This document shows, in pieces, positions 1 through 8,945 of a stretch of 64,000 nt of DNA. The notes under the pieces are model-generated. The model ran no database searches. It saw only the letters and a list, made by a program, of their open reading frames with translations, and was not told where the DNA came from. The DNA is from Pedobacter sp. D749 (lineage in GTDB: Bacteria > Bacteroidota > Bacteroidia > Sphingobacteriales > Sphingobacteriaceae). The stretch lies in NCBI RefSeq assembly GCF_019317285.1, contig NZ_CP079218.1, positions 5,518,001-5,582,000 of the forward strand, written 5' to 3'. Position 1 is the stretch's first letter, and every line of letters begins with the position of its first letter. Position numbers and translations under genes: made by a program.

Positions 1-2543
1 TCTTTTGATCGTGTGGTAGCCACATAAAGCATGTTAAGGGCATCCATATTATTATAAAGAAGTTCTTCGTAATATGCCTTTGCAATTGCCGAATCGGCCA
101 ATGCTTCGTTGTATTTTAAAGGGATACCTTTCAATTCTTTATAAACTGTTTCTTCCGATGAAACCCAAAAAGTGCTATTGGGTTTGCCTTTGATCTCCCA
201 ATTACAAAAAGGAACAAAAACAGCCCTAAAAGCTAAACCTTTCGATTTGTGGATAGTAATAATCTGTATCGCATCGGCACCTTCAGGCGATGGTAATGAT
301 TTTTTAATACCGTCTTCTTCCCACCAGGTTAAAAATGAAATGATGCCTTTTTCGCCAAGTTTTGCAGCAGAGGCAGTCAGATCTCTAAATGCCAGCAGGT
401 AGGGAAGATTGGCAGTTAAGTTTTTCAATCCATAACTTTCAATTAATATCTCTACAAGCTCGGGAAGTGGAAGTTGTAACCAACTTTGCCAGTTTTCGCA
501 TAGCTCAACCGGTAAAACAGTGGTAAGTGTACTTAAAGGTTTATTGCTAAGGTTAAAGTAATAATTGGCATCAATCTCTTTTTCGTGCAGCGAATGATAA
601 AGTGCAATACAGTTGGCTTTATATAATGCTGTTTGTGCTTCTAAACCAATAAGTACTTTTAAAGTATTAATAATGAGCTGTATGGCAGAGTTGTTAGAAA
701 TCAATAATGCATCGCCAGACAAAACTGGCAAGCTATGTTCCATTAATTTTTTAACAGTTAATAAAGCTTCGCTGTTCGAACGAACCAAAATGGCAATATC
801 TTTTAGCGCATACTGCTGTTCGTTTTTGAGGTAATTTATTTCTTCAACAATATCATCTAAGGCTATATCTCTAAAAACAGTTTCTGTAAACCGGGCTTCA
901 TGAGGTGCATGATCTTTACCAAACTTTTTAATCTTAATGGTTCCTCCTTTTAAGGTATTGGTAGCAAAGTTTTGGGTAGAGCCACTGTAAATATCGGTAA
1001 TAATTTGTTGGTAGTGCTGTTCTTGCCACCATTTGGAAATGCTTTCGGGTTTGGTAGCGAGGTTTTCGTTCAGTTCGTTCTGCAACGTTAATGGGATAGC
1101 CTTATAAAGAAAATTATTGAAAGTGATGACGTTTTCAGAACTCCGGTAATTCTCTTCTAAACTTTCTTCCAATACATTTTCAGCACCAACATCTAACCTG
1201 GCATGTTTATGAAGAATGTTCCAATCTCCATTGCGCCAGCGGTAAATAGACTGTTTTGTGTCGCCAACAATCAAGTGATCGATTAAATCCTGACTAGGCG
1301 TAGCCATTGCATTGGTCAAGAGTGATTTAAAACTTCCCCATTGGCTTGTAGAGGTATCCTGAAACTCGTCGAATAAAAAATTACGGTAGCGGTTACCAAC
1401 TTTCTCCCAGATAAAAGAGGGATTGTCGCCGGCATCTTCTGTAATTCCCGAAATCAGTTTTTGTGCATCACTGATCAGCAGGTTATCATTTTCGGCCCGG
1501 TATTCTTTCAATAACACAGCAATTTCCTGCATCAACCTTAAATAATAGAGGTTTTTATTAAAAGCGATAGCCAAACTGTAGTTCGGTAAATGCTTTAAAT
1601 AATGCGCTTTTAACTTTTGCAGTATCGGATTTACCGTATCATAAGCTTCAGGAAAATTTGCATTTTTTTGAAACCATTCTTCGGGCTCATCAATTAAATT
1701 GAAAAGTGGTTCAATCTTCGAGAAATCGCCTCTGGCAACTAGAATAATTTTAGCTAGTGGACTTCTCGATTTTCCTTTTAGGTGTTCAGTTTCTACCCCG
1801 ATTACATTTAAAGCTTCGTTGGCTTCTGTTGCCAGTGAAACCAGTTCCTCTTCGAAGTTCTTGATTTCTGCCTTGGTAATACTAATGTATTTTTTAAATA
1901 ATTCGTCGATGTTTTCTAAACCTAACGCGCTAACTGCATCTTCAAAAATCTGGAAACGTTCCGAAAATATTTCGCCGATCAGGTTATAGAGTTCAAATTT
2001 ATAATTCCAGCTTTTATTATCGCTGATGCGTTCGATGGCCAGATCGATAATCCATTGCAAAAGCTGTTTGTTATGGTCTAAAGCTTCATCCAGTTTATTT
2101 ACAAGATCATCTTTCACCTTATCATAATTCATTTCTAAATTATAATCGGCATTAAGGCCCAGTTCGAAGGCAAAACCCCGGATTACTTTTTGCACAAAAC
2201 CATCAATGGTGCTCACCGAAAAACGGCTGTAATCGTGTAAAATTTTACGGTAAATTTTATCTGCTTTAAACTGCAGTTCCTGAGGATTTAATATCGGATA
2301 GGCGAGTAAAATGATTTTCCGATAATCTTCAATTTTTTTTGATGGATTACCCTTTGCCAACCCTAACAATACTTCCAGAATCCTGGTTTTCATTTCCTCC
2401 GTGGCCTTATTGGTAAAGGTTACCGCTAAAATTTCGCGGTATTTATTGTCGCCGCTGAAAAGCAGCGTAAGGTAATGTGCAGTTAAACTGAACGTTTTAC
2501 CAGAACCTGCGGAGGCTTGAAGAATTTTGAGGGGTTGGGGCAT
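1..2543 (-). CDS. UvrD/AddA-type ATP-dependent helicase (C-terminus cut by window edge)
   Basis: Superfamily 1A helicase, most like the helicase-nuclease subunit (AddA/RecB type) that processes double-strand breaks. The minus-strand frame is open from an ATG at 2543 to the window start, about 847 residues. Motifs in order: Walker A ASAGSGKT at residues 9-16, DEFQDT near 390 (motif II), GDTKQSIYRWR near 425 (motif III), HKSKG near 765 (motif V), and YVATTR just before the edge (motif VI). The C-terminal nuclease domain, if present, lies outside the window, so AddA versus plain UvrD-like cannot be settled here. The ATG directly precedes the Walker A region, as in Bacteroidota homologs. Confidence 0.9.
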   Translation of the reverse strand, partial: MPQPLKILQASAGSGKTFSLTAHYLTLLFSGDNKYREILAVTFTNKATEEMKTRILEVLLGLAKGNPSKKIEDYRKIILLAYPILNPQELQFKADKIYRKILHDYSRFSVSTIDGFVQKVIRGFAFELGLNADYNLEMNYDKVKDDLVNKLDEALDHNKQLLQWIIDLAIERISDNKSWNYKFELYNLIGEIFSERFQIFEDAVSALGLENIDELFKKYISITKAEIKNFEEELVSLATEANEALNVIGVETEHLKGKSRSPLAKIILVARGDFSKIEPLFNLIDEPEEWFQKNANFPEAYDTVNPILQKLKAHYLKHLPNYSLAIAFNKNLYYLRLMQEIAVLLKEYRAENDNLLISDAQKLISGITEDAGDNPSFIWEKVGNRYRNFLFDEFQDTSTSQWGSFKSLLTNAMATPSQDLIDHLIVGDTKQSIYRWRNGDWNILHKHARLDVGAENVLEESLEENYRSSENVITFNNFLYKAIPLTLQNELNENLATKPESISKWWQEQHYQQIITDIYSGSTQNFATNTLKGGTIKIKKFGKDHAPHEARFTETVFRDIALDDIVEEINYLKNEQQYALKDIAILVRSNSEALLTVKKLMEHSLPVLSGDALLISNNSAIQLIINTLKVLIGLEAQTALYKANCIALYHSLHEKEIDANYYFNLSNKPLSTLTTVLPVELCENWQSWLQLPLPELVEILIESYGLKNLTANLPYLLAFRDLTASAAKLGEKGIISFLTWWEEDGIKKSLPSPEGADAIQIITIHKSKGLAFRAVFVPFCNWEIKGKPNSTFWVSSEETVYKELKGIPLKYNEALADSAIAKAYYEELLYNNMDALNMLYVATTRSK

Positions 2544-2574
2544 ATAGTTTTTCTAATTCCCCTTCTTTGGAGGG

Positions 2575-2594
2575 GTGCCCATAGGGCGGGGTGG
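2575..2594 (+). repeat. GTGCCCATAGGGCGGGGTGG direct repeat, left copy
   Basis: Twenty bases identical to 3154-3173, lying just past the 3' end of the DUF559 gene. With the right copy it brackets that gene. GC content is well above the surrounding DNA. Confidence 0.85.
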
Positions 2595-2616
2595 TTTAAT
2601 CTCTTTTAATTAGTGT

Positions 2617-3131
2617 TTAGGATAGTTGCTTTCCATATTCTTTAACAATATACTCTTCCAAGCCCATGATTACATAATCCATTTGTTTCATCACATCATC
2701 AACTGTAATCCGATATATTTTTAATCCTAATGAATTAAATATTCTTCTCTCAATTTATCATAAACTTGTTTGTCATCGTGACTACAGCCATCAATTTCTA
2801 TTACTAAGCCAAGCCGCTTGATATAAAAATCAACGATATAATTTCCGATTATACGCTGCCTGTCAAAATCTATTTTATGAAATCGCTTTTTAGTCACCTG
2901 CATCCAAAATAAGACTTCTGGTAAATTTCCAGCTTGCCGAAGTGCTTTTGCTCGTTCTTTTAGTCGGGGTTGATAAGGTAAATCAATAATGGGTGTTGTG
3001 CTTAAGGTTGTGCCGTTTACTACAATTTCAGTTTGCAACTTCTTTTTTAACACCCCGTCCTGCGGACACCCCTCTGGGAGAGGGGAATGCTGAATGCCTA
3101 AATCGGCTGGAGTGTTAGTTTTGCTTTGCAT
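2617..3131 (-). pseudogene. DUF559 endonuclease-like protein, frameshifted
   Basis: DUF559 proteins have a restriction-endonuclease-like (Vsr-type) fold of unproven role. The main frame (3131 to 2727, 134 residues) has family hallmarks: LRQAGNLPEVLFWMQV, FDRQRIIGNYIVDFYI and the acidic LVIEIDGCSHDD. It stops at REEYLIH. One extra base in the A run near 2742 would continue as NSLGLKIYRITVDDVMKQ, MDYVIMGLEEYIVKEYGKQL and a stop at 2617, which is the normal C-terminus of the family. The gene is therefore a one-base-deletion pseudogene or a sequencing error. Residues 15-33 are encoded by a copy of the GC-rich repeat that also flanks the gene. Confidence 0.8.
3051..3087 (-). repeat. GC-rich repeat copy inside the DUF559 N-terminus, inverted
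   Basis: On the minus strand it reads GAGGGG, then TGTCC, then GGACGGGGTG: a diverged, inverted relative of the 2575 and 3154 copies. It is translated as part of the DUF559 protein (HSPLPEGCPQDGVLKK). Confidence 0.65.
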
Positions 3132-3153
3132 TTTTTGCTTTGGATTTTATGGA

Positions 3154-3173
3154 GTGCCCATAGGGCGGGGTGG
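3154..3173 (+). repeat. GTGCCCATAGGGCGGGGTGG direct repeat, right copy
   Basis: Identical to 2575-2594. It lies upstream of the DUF559 start, so the gene sits between two direct copies. Confidence 0.85.
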
Positions 3174-3254
3174 CTACTATAGACTCATTATTATTTTACC
3201 CTAACTTACAACAATTTAAAATCTGCACGAAATCAGGGTATCAACAATTAACTT

Positions 3255-4052
3255 CTAGTTGGATTTTTTATTTTTCCTTTTATTAAGTGTTTTATGACTG
3301 ATCCTTGCCGGACGTTCGGCCATTTCGATGGGTAGGCCGAGCAAATCGCGGATCACCACCGATGCACATGCACCACCAAATGCTGCGGGCAGATAAGAAA
3401 CTGTGCCATAAGCAGAACGTTTGAAATTACTTCCATCTGTCATGATCATAGAATTTTTATCCATTTCTTCTGTAGAAAAAACTGCCTTTATTTTTCCTGC
3501 ATTAGGAAGTTTATTCAACCTTTTGCGTACATAACTTGCGAATACACATTGATAAGTATCAGGAAGAAGTGTAATTCTCAATCGTGTCGGATCCATTTTA
3601 CCACCAGCACCCATAGAACTCACGATTGGGATGTTTTTTTCCAATGCAGTTCCCAATAAAGTAATTTTAGGCATCACACTATCAATACAATCCATAATGT
3701 AATCGAATTTTGATTCTAAAATTTCCCTGCACTTTTCGGGTGTTAGGAAGGTATTTACCACATGAAGCTTTAATTCAGGGTTAATAGCCAGTAAACGTTC
3801 CTGCATAATTGCCGCTTTACTTACACCATGATTGGTTGCCAAAGCGGGTAGCTGTCTGTTCCGGTTGGTTGGATCTACCACGTCACCATCAACAATAGTC
3901 ATTTCTCCAATTCCTGAGCGGCAAATAAATTCGGCAGCAAAAGAACCCACTCCACCTAAACCGATTACCAAAACATGTTTCGATTGGAGTTTATCTATTC
4001 CATCATTCCCAAGAAGGAGGGCAGAGCGTGAAAGCCAGCTAACATCAGACAT
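3255..4052 (-). CDS. tcdA: tRNA threonylcarbamoyladenosine dehydratase (ThiF/MoeB family)
   Basis: ATP-dependent dehydratase that converts t6A37 of ANN-decoding tRNAs to the cyclic form ct6A. The E1-like Rossmann fold is visible: VIGLGGVGSFAAEFICRSG near the N-terminus, then VDGDVVDPTNRNRQ, where nucleotide contacts lie, and DYIMDCIDSV. Length of about 265 residues fits the family. The frame is open from a GTG at 4073, but that codon lies in a dispersed repeat; the ATG at 4052 (MSDVSWLSR) is the better start. It follows a TatD-type gene on the same strand, a common Bacteroidota pairing. Assignment is strong for the family and good for TcdA itself. Confidence 0.88.
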   Translation of the reverse strand: MSDVSWLSRSALLLGNDGIDKLQSKHVLVIGLGGVGSFAAEFICRSGIGEMTIVDGDVVDPTNRNRQLPALATNHGVSKAAIMQERLLAINPELKLHVVNTFLTPEKCREILESKFDYIMDCIDSVMPKITLLGTALEKNIPIVSSMGAGGKMDPTRLRITLLPDTYQCVFASYVRKRLNKLPNAGKIKAVFSTEEMDKNSMIMTDGSNFKRSAYGTVSYLPAAFGGACASVVIRDLLGLPIEMAERPARISHKTLNKRKNKKSN

Positions 4053-4066
4053 ATCAATTTTTATAT

Positions 4067-4137
4067 TAGCCACAGATGAAAAGGATGAACACAGATTTTG
4101 GGTTTTGCCTGTATTGATCTTTGCTAATCTGTGGTTA
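4067..4137. repeat. Dispersed CCACAGAT...ATCTGTGG inverted repeat
   Basis: CCACAGAT at 4070-4077 pairs with ATCTGTGG at 4127-4134, with TTAG/TTAG edges. It is related to the element at 10855-10920. It fills most of the gap between tatD and tcdA. Confidence 0.6.
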
Positions 4138-4212
4138 GTTTTTTACTACATTTTGTCACGGAGACAAGGATTAACGCGGAAATATTTTCTCACGTGGTTT
4201 CTATCTCAATGG

Positions 4213-4866
4213 TTAACTTTTTAAGTTGTTCCAGTCTGCAAAAATACGAGCTTTAAGTTCATCAACTGTACATTTTTTTAAAATGGCTGCGGCCTTGTAA
4301 ATTTCTTTAATCGAAATATCAGCATCATCTGTTTCCAGGAAAAAATTATTGGTACTTTGAATCAGTTTAGCTGCACCAGAATTCTCTTTTAAAGCGGCGA
4401 TTCCAAAAGATAAAAGGAATCCTTTATCTAATAATTGTTTGCCAAGTTGCTCATTTTTGTTGAAACCATGGATAATCATCGGCACTTTAACTTTTAATCG
4501 TTCTTTAATGGCAATTAACTCTGAAAAGCATTTAACACAGTGTAAAATCAGGGGTTTATTGATTTTTTCTGCCAATTCAATCTGCTTTTCCAAAATAATA
4601 AGTTGATTTTCCAGATTTTCTCCCCTTAGCCGATCTAAACCGCACTCTCCAATCTGTTTTACATTTGTTTGATTGGCTACAACGTTTAGATATTTCATCT
4701 GCAGTTCCAGGTGATCAATTTTCGCAAACCAGGGATGAAGTCCAACAGAAATTGGCTTGGTTTTAGGCATCGCTAAAAAGATATCGCTGGTTAACGACAA
4801 ACTTTGAATGCTGATTACCCCAGACTGGGTGGCAACTTTGTGGGTATGTATGTCTAAAAAATCCAT
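4213..4866 (-). CDS. TatD family metal-dependent hydrolase (short form)
   Basis: TIM-barrel amidohydrolase-superfamily protein; TatD relatives are 3'-5' DNA/RNA exonucleases or deoxyribonucleases. Metal-site motifs are present: DIHTHK at residues 4-9, SVGLHPW, IGECGLDR, LILHCVKC and LETDD near the C-terminus. The frame is open from 4986, but those extra 40 residues do not resemble the family, and MDFLDIHTHK at 4866 is the natural start. At 217 residues it is shorter than the usual 255-260. Transcribed toward tcdA; a repeat fills the 160-bp gap. The exact substrate cannot be deduced. Confidence 0.85.
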   Translation of the reverse strand: MDFLDIHTHKVATQSGVISIQSLSLTSDIFLAMPKTKPISVGLHPWFAKIDHLELQMKYLNVVANQTNVKQIGECGLDRLRGENLENQLIILEKQIELAEKINKPLILHCVKCFSELIAIKERLKVKVPMIIHGFNKNEQLGKQLLDKGFLLSFGIAALKENSGAAKLIQSTNNFFLETDDADISIKEIYKAAAILKKCTVDELKARIFADWNNLKS

Positions 4867-5114
4867 TACAAGGTAAAGATAAGTAAAAATGGAAGATGGA
4901 AAATGAGACGGCTGATGGAGAATATCAGATATAGTCGTTGTGTCAGATATTTCTATCTGACACTTTAAGAAATAATTTTGAATCAATGGAGTTGCTACCT
5001 TTTACTGTTAATTGAGTAGTCTGTCAGATGGTAACATCTAACAGCACAGAAAATGACCAATGTTTCCACTCTGTAAAGAATTTGCTAATGATCTATAACA
5101 TTACTAGACTTTAT

Positions 5115-5122
5115 TACATTTG
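5115..5122 (+). promoter_or_regulatory. -7 promoter element TACATTTG
   Basis: Exact match to the Bacteroidota TAnnTTTG -7 consensus, 23 bp before the thioredoxin start codon. No TTG is visible at the usual -33 spacing. Confidence 0.5.
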
Positions 5123-5145
5123 TTTTGTTATTATTCTAAAAAATC

Positions 5146-5679
5146 ATGAAAAGATTAATCATTCTGTTCACGGCAGTATTAATTACGACTGCAGCATTTA
5201 GTCAGGCGAAAAAAGAAGGCGTTCATATTTATAACCCACAGGCCGATGCCAGGGCGGAAATTGCTGCGGCTGTTGCAAAAGCGGCTAAAGAAAATAAACA
5301 TGTTTTATTGCAGGTTGGAGGAAATTGGTGTACCTGGTGTATCGCGTTCCATAACCTGGTTGACAGCACCACTACATTAAAAAAATACATCAACGATAAT
5401 TTTGAAACCGTTTTGGTTAATTACAGCCCGGAGAATAAAAATGAAAGCGTTTTGGCGAGCCTGGGTTACCCTCAACGTTTTGGTTTCCCGGTATTTTTAA
5501 TTTTAGACGGCAAAGGAAAAGTATTGCATATTGAAAATTCTTCTTATTTAGAAACGGATGAAGTTGCGGCTAATGGCAAAAAGAAAGTTGGACATGACGT
5601 TAAAAAAATTACTTCGTTTTTAAAAGGCTGGACCACAACGGCGGTAAATCCTGAAACTTATAAAGCGAAAGCTAAGTAG
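5146..5679 (+). CDS. Secreted thioredoxin-fold protein
   Basis: Predicted periplasmic thiol-disulfide protein of 177 residues. The signal peptide is MKRLIILFTAVLITTAAFSQ. The thioredoxin active site is GGNWCTWC (WCxxC) near residue 60, preceded by a strand (KHVLLQV) as in thioredoxin-like_7/DUF255-type domains. The cis-Pro loop region GFPVFLILDGKGKVLH follows. It could reduce or protect periplasmic disulfides, but no partner is encoded nearby. It stands alone behind its own promoter-like element and ends at a strong bidirectional terminator. Confidence 0.85.
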   Translation: MKRLIILFTAVLITTAAFSQAKKEGVHIYNPQADARAEIAAAVAKAAKENKHVLLQVGGNWCTWCIAFHNLVDSTTTLKKYINDNFETVLVNYSPENKNESVLASLGYPQRFGFPVFLILDGKGKVLHIENSSYLETDEVAANGKKKVGHDVKKITSFLKGWTTTAVNPETYKAKAK

Positions 5680-5726
5680 AGGGTTTAAGGCTTAAGTCCG
5701 ATCTATAAAACCGAAATCTAAAAATT

Positions 5727-5765
5727 AATAAAGCCGTCCCGATTTTACATCTGGATGGCTTTATT
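5727..5765. terminator. Bidirectional terminator
   Basis: AATAAAGCCGTCC pairs with GGATGGCTTTATT over 13 bp with one G-T pair and a 13-nt loop, and is flanked by A and T tracts. It separates the convergent thioredoxin and small acidic protein genes. Confidence 0.75.
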
Positions 5766-5766
5766 G

Positions 5767-5976
5767 TTAATCGTTTAGCCCATCTTCGTCTACCTCATCA
5801 TCGAGGTTTAATTCATAAGAGGCTCTGGAAGCTTCGTCAGCTTGCTCCAGTAGATCTTTATCATGCTCAATACTGGTATCATCGCCACTAATTTCGTTGA
5901 TATTTTCTACGTCGTCTTCTCTGCGCAAAGCATCGTTCGGATCGTTTGAATAATTGTCGTCTTCTGGATCTATCAT
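5767..5976 (-). CDS. Small, highly acidic hypothetical protein
   Basis: A 69-residue soluble protein rich in Asp and Glu (for example MIDPEDDNYSNDPND, and an acidic C-terminus DEVDEDGLND). There is no signal peptide, membrane segment or recognised domain. The start is an ATG and the gene ends against a clean terminator, which supports real expression. The composition suggests an unfolded or nucleic-acid-mimic-like chain, but no function can be assigned. Confidence 0.6.
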   Translation of the reverse strand: MIDPEDDNYSNDPNDALRREDDVENINEISGDDTSIEHDKDLLEQADEASRASYELNLDDEVDEDGLND

Positions 5977-6155
5977 AATATTGAGGTTTTATCATTAAAT
6001 AATCGTTTTGAAGGCGAAATTGTTTTGGGGAAAAGGCTTAAAGGTAAGTCCAAAGAATTATAACATGATAGATAGTTTTCCGTAGTAAAAGATTCTTCGC
6101 TATGCTCAGAATGACAAAATACTAATTCCTTGTGCCTTCTTGTCTTTGTGGTCTT

Positions 6156-7889
6156 TTATAACCCCTCACCAAATTTATAAAATGGAGCAATACTTACTGG
6201 TAATTTACCTGTTGGTACTAACCTATTATTAATTACGGCTGCTGCAGAAATCTGCATGAAATCTTCTTTCTGATAGGCTACCACTAAACCTTTGCTATTT
6301 TCTAATCCAGATAAGCCAGCAAGGTTATATGGATTTGCAAACAAGGCAAAAACAGCATTTTTAGCTGATAATTCTTTAATAAAATTCTTTACGCCTGCAT
6401 TTAGAGGCATGTTATTAGCAGGTCTTGATCTGTTATCGTGGATGCCTACAATCACCTGATCAAATGCGCCGATTTCACGGGCAATGTTCGAAATCTGTGT
6501 GGCACTGGCATCTTTATCCAATACATAATAAACAGAGTTGTAATATCCTTTAGAAACCTCTTTTTGGAAAGTGGTAACCGACGGCACGCCAATGCTGATA
6601 ATGGCCGTTCTTCTGATCGGGATGAGGCGTTTGATATAATCTTTACCTTTTAACAGCGTTACGGATGCATTGGCCAGTTCCTGTACTAATGCGTTGCTCG
6701 AGTTGCGGTTTATACCTGCAACAACACCCTGGGTTACAACAGTATCGCGCTTGGCTAATCCAGCCCAATATTTTGCAGTTAAGATCTTACGTACGCTCTG
6801 ATCGATTTCAGCCATGCTTACACGATTCTGTCTTACAGCTTTACGCACCAGTTTTATGGCTCTATCGCTATTTTCTGATAGTTCTATGATATCGTTACCC
6901 GCAATAATGCCCATTAAATCAGCTTCACCATTCTTAAAATATTTTACAACGCCTTTCATATCCATCGCATCCGAAATTATCAACCCTTTAAAACCTAATT
7001 TCTGTTTCAAAATGCCCGTTACAATCGGTTTGGATAGGGTAGAAGGCAGATTTGGGGTAGCATCTAACGATGGGATATTCATGTGTGCAATCATGACACC
7101 CGAAGCACCTTGTTTAATCAGCTCTTTAAAAGGATACATTTCTAAAGTATCCAGGCGTGTAGCGGAGAAGGTAAGCTGCGGTAAATCATAATGCGAATCT
7201 ACATCAGTATCGCCATGGCCAGGGAAATGTTTCAATGTGGTTAATAAACCTCCATCCTGCATACCTTTCATATAAGCGGCAACCTTATTGGCCACGTTAT
7301 ATTTGTTTTCGCCGAAAGAACGGTAATTGATTACGGGGTTTTTAGGATTGTTATTGATATCGGCATCAGGAGCTAAATTCATCTGCATCCCCATGCGCTT
7401 ATAATCTTTAGCCACTTCAAGACCCATTTTATACAATAACTCTTTGTTTTGAATGGCACCCAAAGTCATTTGATAAGGATAAGAAATGGTACTATCCAAA
7501 CGCATACCCAAACCCCATTCGCCATCATTTGCCACAATTAATGGCACCCTACTCAGTTTTTGATAAGCATTGGTAGCTAAAACCTGTCGGCCAGGACCTC
7601 CCTGAAAAAAGATCACTCCGCCTAATTGTTCTTTTTTAATTACCTGACCAACAGAATCAGTATATTTTTTCCCCAGATTGGTATGCGCCCTGACAAAGAA
7701 CATCTGCGCAATACGCTCTCTGCGATTAAGTCTGTTAAAAACCGAATCAACCCATTTCGGTTGGTTGGCCAATAATTCTAAATAGGTTTTTTGTTGCGCA
7801 CTTACAGAAAATGCAGTGCCGAAAAGGGCAATAAATATAAATAAATTTTTTCTCACGTGTTTTGTTGTATCAGCTGCTAAATTAATCAT
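6156..7889 (-). CDS. Secreted glycoside hydrolase family 3 (beta-N-acetylhexosaminidase/beta-glucosidase type)
   Basis: A 577-residue exo-acting beta-glycosidase. A signal peptide (KNLFIFIALFGTAFSVSAQ) targets it to the periplasm. The GH3 N-terminal barrel shows KHFPGHGDTDVDSHYDLP, the substrate-binding loop typical of NagZ-like GH3, and IISDAMDMKGV, which carries the nucleophile Asp. A GH3 C-terminal domain follows (about residues 400-577). The serine-hydrolase domain fused to some Bacteroidota GH3 proteins is absent. NagZ-like motifs suggest N-acetylglucosaminides such as muropeptides, but the signal peptide argues against the cytosolic NagZ role. Last gene of the yicC-gmk-nadD run. Confidence 0.85.
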   Translation of the reverse strand: MINLAADTTKHVRKNLFIFIALFGTAFSVSAQQKTYLELLANQPKWVDSVFNRLNRRERIAQMFFVRAHTNLGKKYTDSVGQVIKKEQLGGVIFFQGGPGRQVLATNAYQKLSRVPLIVANDGEWGLGMRLDSTISYPYQMTLGAIQNKELLYKMGLEVAKDYKRMGMQMNLAPDADINNNPKNPVINYRSFGENKYNVANKVAAYMKGMQDGGLLTTLKHFPGHGDTDVDSHYDLPQLTFSATRLDTLEMYPFKELIKQGASGVMIAHMNIPSLDATPNLPSTLSKPIVTGILKQKLGFKGLIISDAMDMKGVVKYFKNGEADLMGIIAGNDIIELSENSDRAIKLVRKAVRQNRVSMAEIDQSVRKILTAKYWAGLAKRDTVVTQGVVAGINRNSSNALVQELANASVTLLKGKDYIKRLIPIRRTAIISIGVPSVTTFQKEVSKGYYNSVYYVLDKDASATQISNIAREIGAFDQVIVGIHDNRSRPANNMPLNAGVKNFIKELSAKNAVFALFANPYNLAGLSGLENSKGLVVAYQKEDFMQISAAAVINNRLVPTGKLPVSIAPFYKFGEGL

Positions 7890-7979
7890 CTAAAGCCTAA
7901 TCAAACAAAAACCAATCCAAGTAATCGATTTAATACAATTTGTTGTAAGCCTGTTGATTTATGGTAATAAAGATTGATG

Positions 7980-8552
7980 CTATTTGTACATTCCTTTACC
8001 CTCTATGAAGTCGATTACTTTATCAGGAAGAAAAAACTGAACGTTTTTTTTCTCCTTTATGGCCTTTCGGATAAAGGTGGAGGATATTTCCATTAAAGGT
8101 GTATTGGTAAAAGTAATTGCAGGATGGTTTTCCCAATCGCTAACATTTGCTCCAGGACGGGGGTATACATAAATTTGGTAATTTTTTAACAATACCTCGT
8201 AGTTTTTCCATTTTTTAAATGAAACGAGGTTATCAGCACCCATAATCAACACAAATTCTTTTTCGGGGTATTTTTCATGGAGATAAGTAAGTGTATCAAT
8301 AGTGTATGAAGGCTGCGGCAATGCAAATTCAATATCACTTACGCGGATATGTTCTGCATTTTCAGTAGCCAGTTTGGCCATTTCCAAGCGATCATACATA
8401 TTGGTTAAACCACTTTTATCTTTCAAAGGGTTATGGGGAGATACCACCAGCCATATTTCATCAAGCGCCGTGTGGTTGGCCATATAATTGGCAATAATTA
8501 AATGCCCAGTATGGATGGGGTTATATGAACCAAAGAAAAGACCAGTTTTCAT
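7980..8552 (-). CDS. nadD: Nicotinate-nucleotide adenylyltransferase
   Basis: Transfers AMP from ATP to nicotinate mononucleotide in NAD synthesis. The nucleotidyltransferase signatures are complete: GLFFGSYNPIHTGH at the N-terminus (HxGH) and ISSTFIRKAI (SSTxIR) near the C-terminus. Length of 190 residues is normal. It lies downstream of gmk in the Bacteroidota order yicC-gmk-nadD, here separated from gmk by a toxin-antitoxin pair with only 9 bp between the toxin stop and the nadD start. Confidence 0.95.
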   Translation of the reverse strand: MKTGLFFGSYNPIHTGHLIIANYMANHTALDEIWLVVSPHNPLKDKSGLTNMYDRLEMAKLATENAEHIRVSDIEFALPQPSYTIDTLTYLHEKYPEKEFVLIMGADNLVSFKKWKNYEVLLKNYQIYVYPRPGANVSDWENHPAITFTNTPLMEISSTFIRKAIKEKKNVQFFLPDKVIDFIEGKGMYK

Positions 8553-8561
8553 GTTTGTGAT

Positions 8562-8945
8562 TTACCAAAGCGCTTTAACCTTATAAAAGCTAAAGTTTTG
8601 ATCTTTTGTTAAAATCGTTAAGTTTTCTGACATGCCTTGAGCAATTATAATCCGATCAAATGGATCGCGATGATAAAAATCTAATTCATTCAGCTTAATA
8701 ATATGATCAAATGAAATTGGCAATATTTCTATTTGATTTTGATCCAGAAAGTCTAAAATTCTATCGAAGTCTGCATTTAAAGAAAGCTTATTTAGTTTGC
8801 ATTTTATCGCAATTTCCCAAATACTGACAATACTAATAAAACATTGATTTTTTAGATTTTTGATTTCATCAATTATCTTATTTGGCAAAGATGAATCTCC
8901 ATTTATAAACCAGATAAATGTATGCGTGTCCAATAGAAGCTGCAT
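8562..8945 (-). CDS. PIN-domain toxin (VapC-like RNase)
   Basis: A 127-residue PIN-domain protein expected to cleave RNA as the toxin of a type II pair. Acidic metal-site residues are visible: MQLLLDTHTFIWF (Asp 6), SIVSIWEIAIKC (Glu), and YHRDPFDRIIIAQ followed by TILTKDQNF (Asp residues). Its ATG overlaps the last base of the antitoxin TAA, indicating translational coupling. The target RNA is not predictable. All catalytic positions look intact, so the toxin is probably active. Confidence 0.9.
   Translation of the reverse strand: MQLLLDTHTFIWFINGDSSLPNKIIDEIKNLKNQCFISIVSIWEIAIKCKLNKLSLNADFDRILDFLDQNQIEILPISFDHIIKLNELDFYHRDPFDRIIIAQGMSENLTILTKDQNFSFYKVKALW

Noticed and set aside
3832..4224. 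130-residue ORF opposite tcdA and the repeat
   Set aside because: Crosses the start of tcdA and a dispersed repeat on the other strand; no domain.
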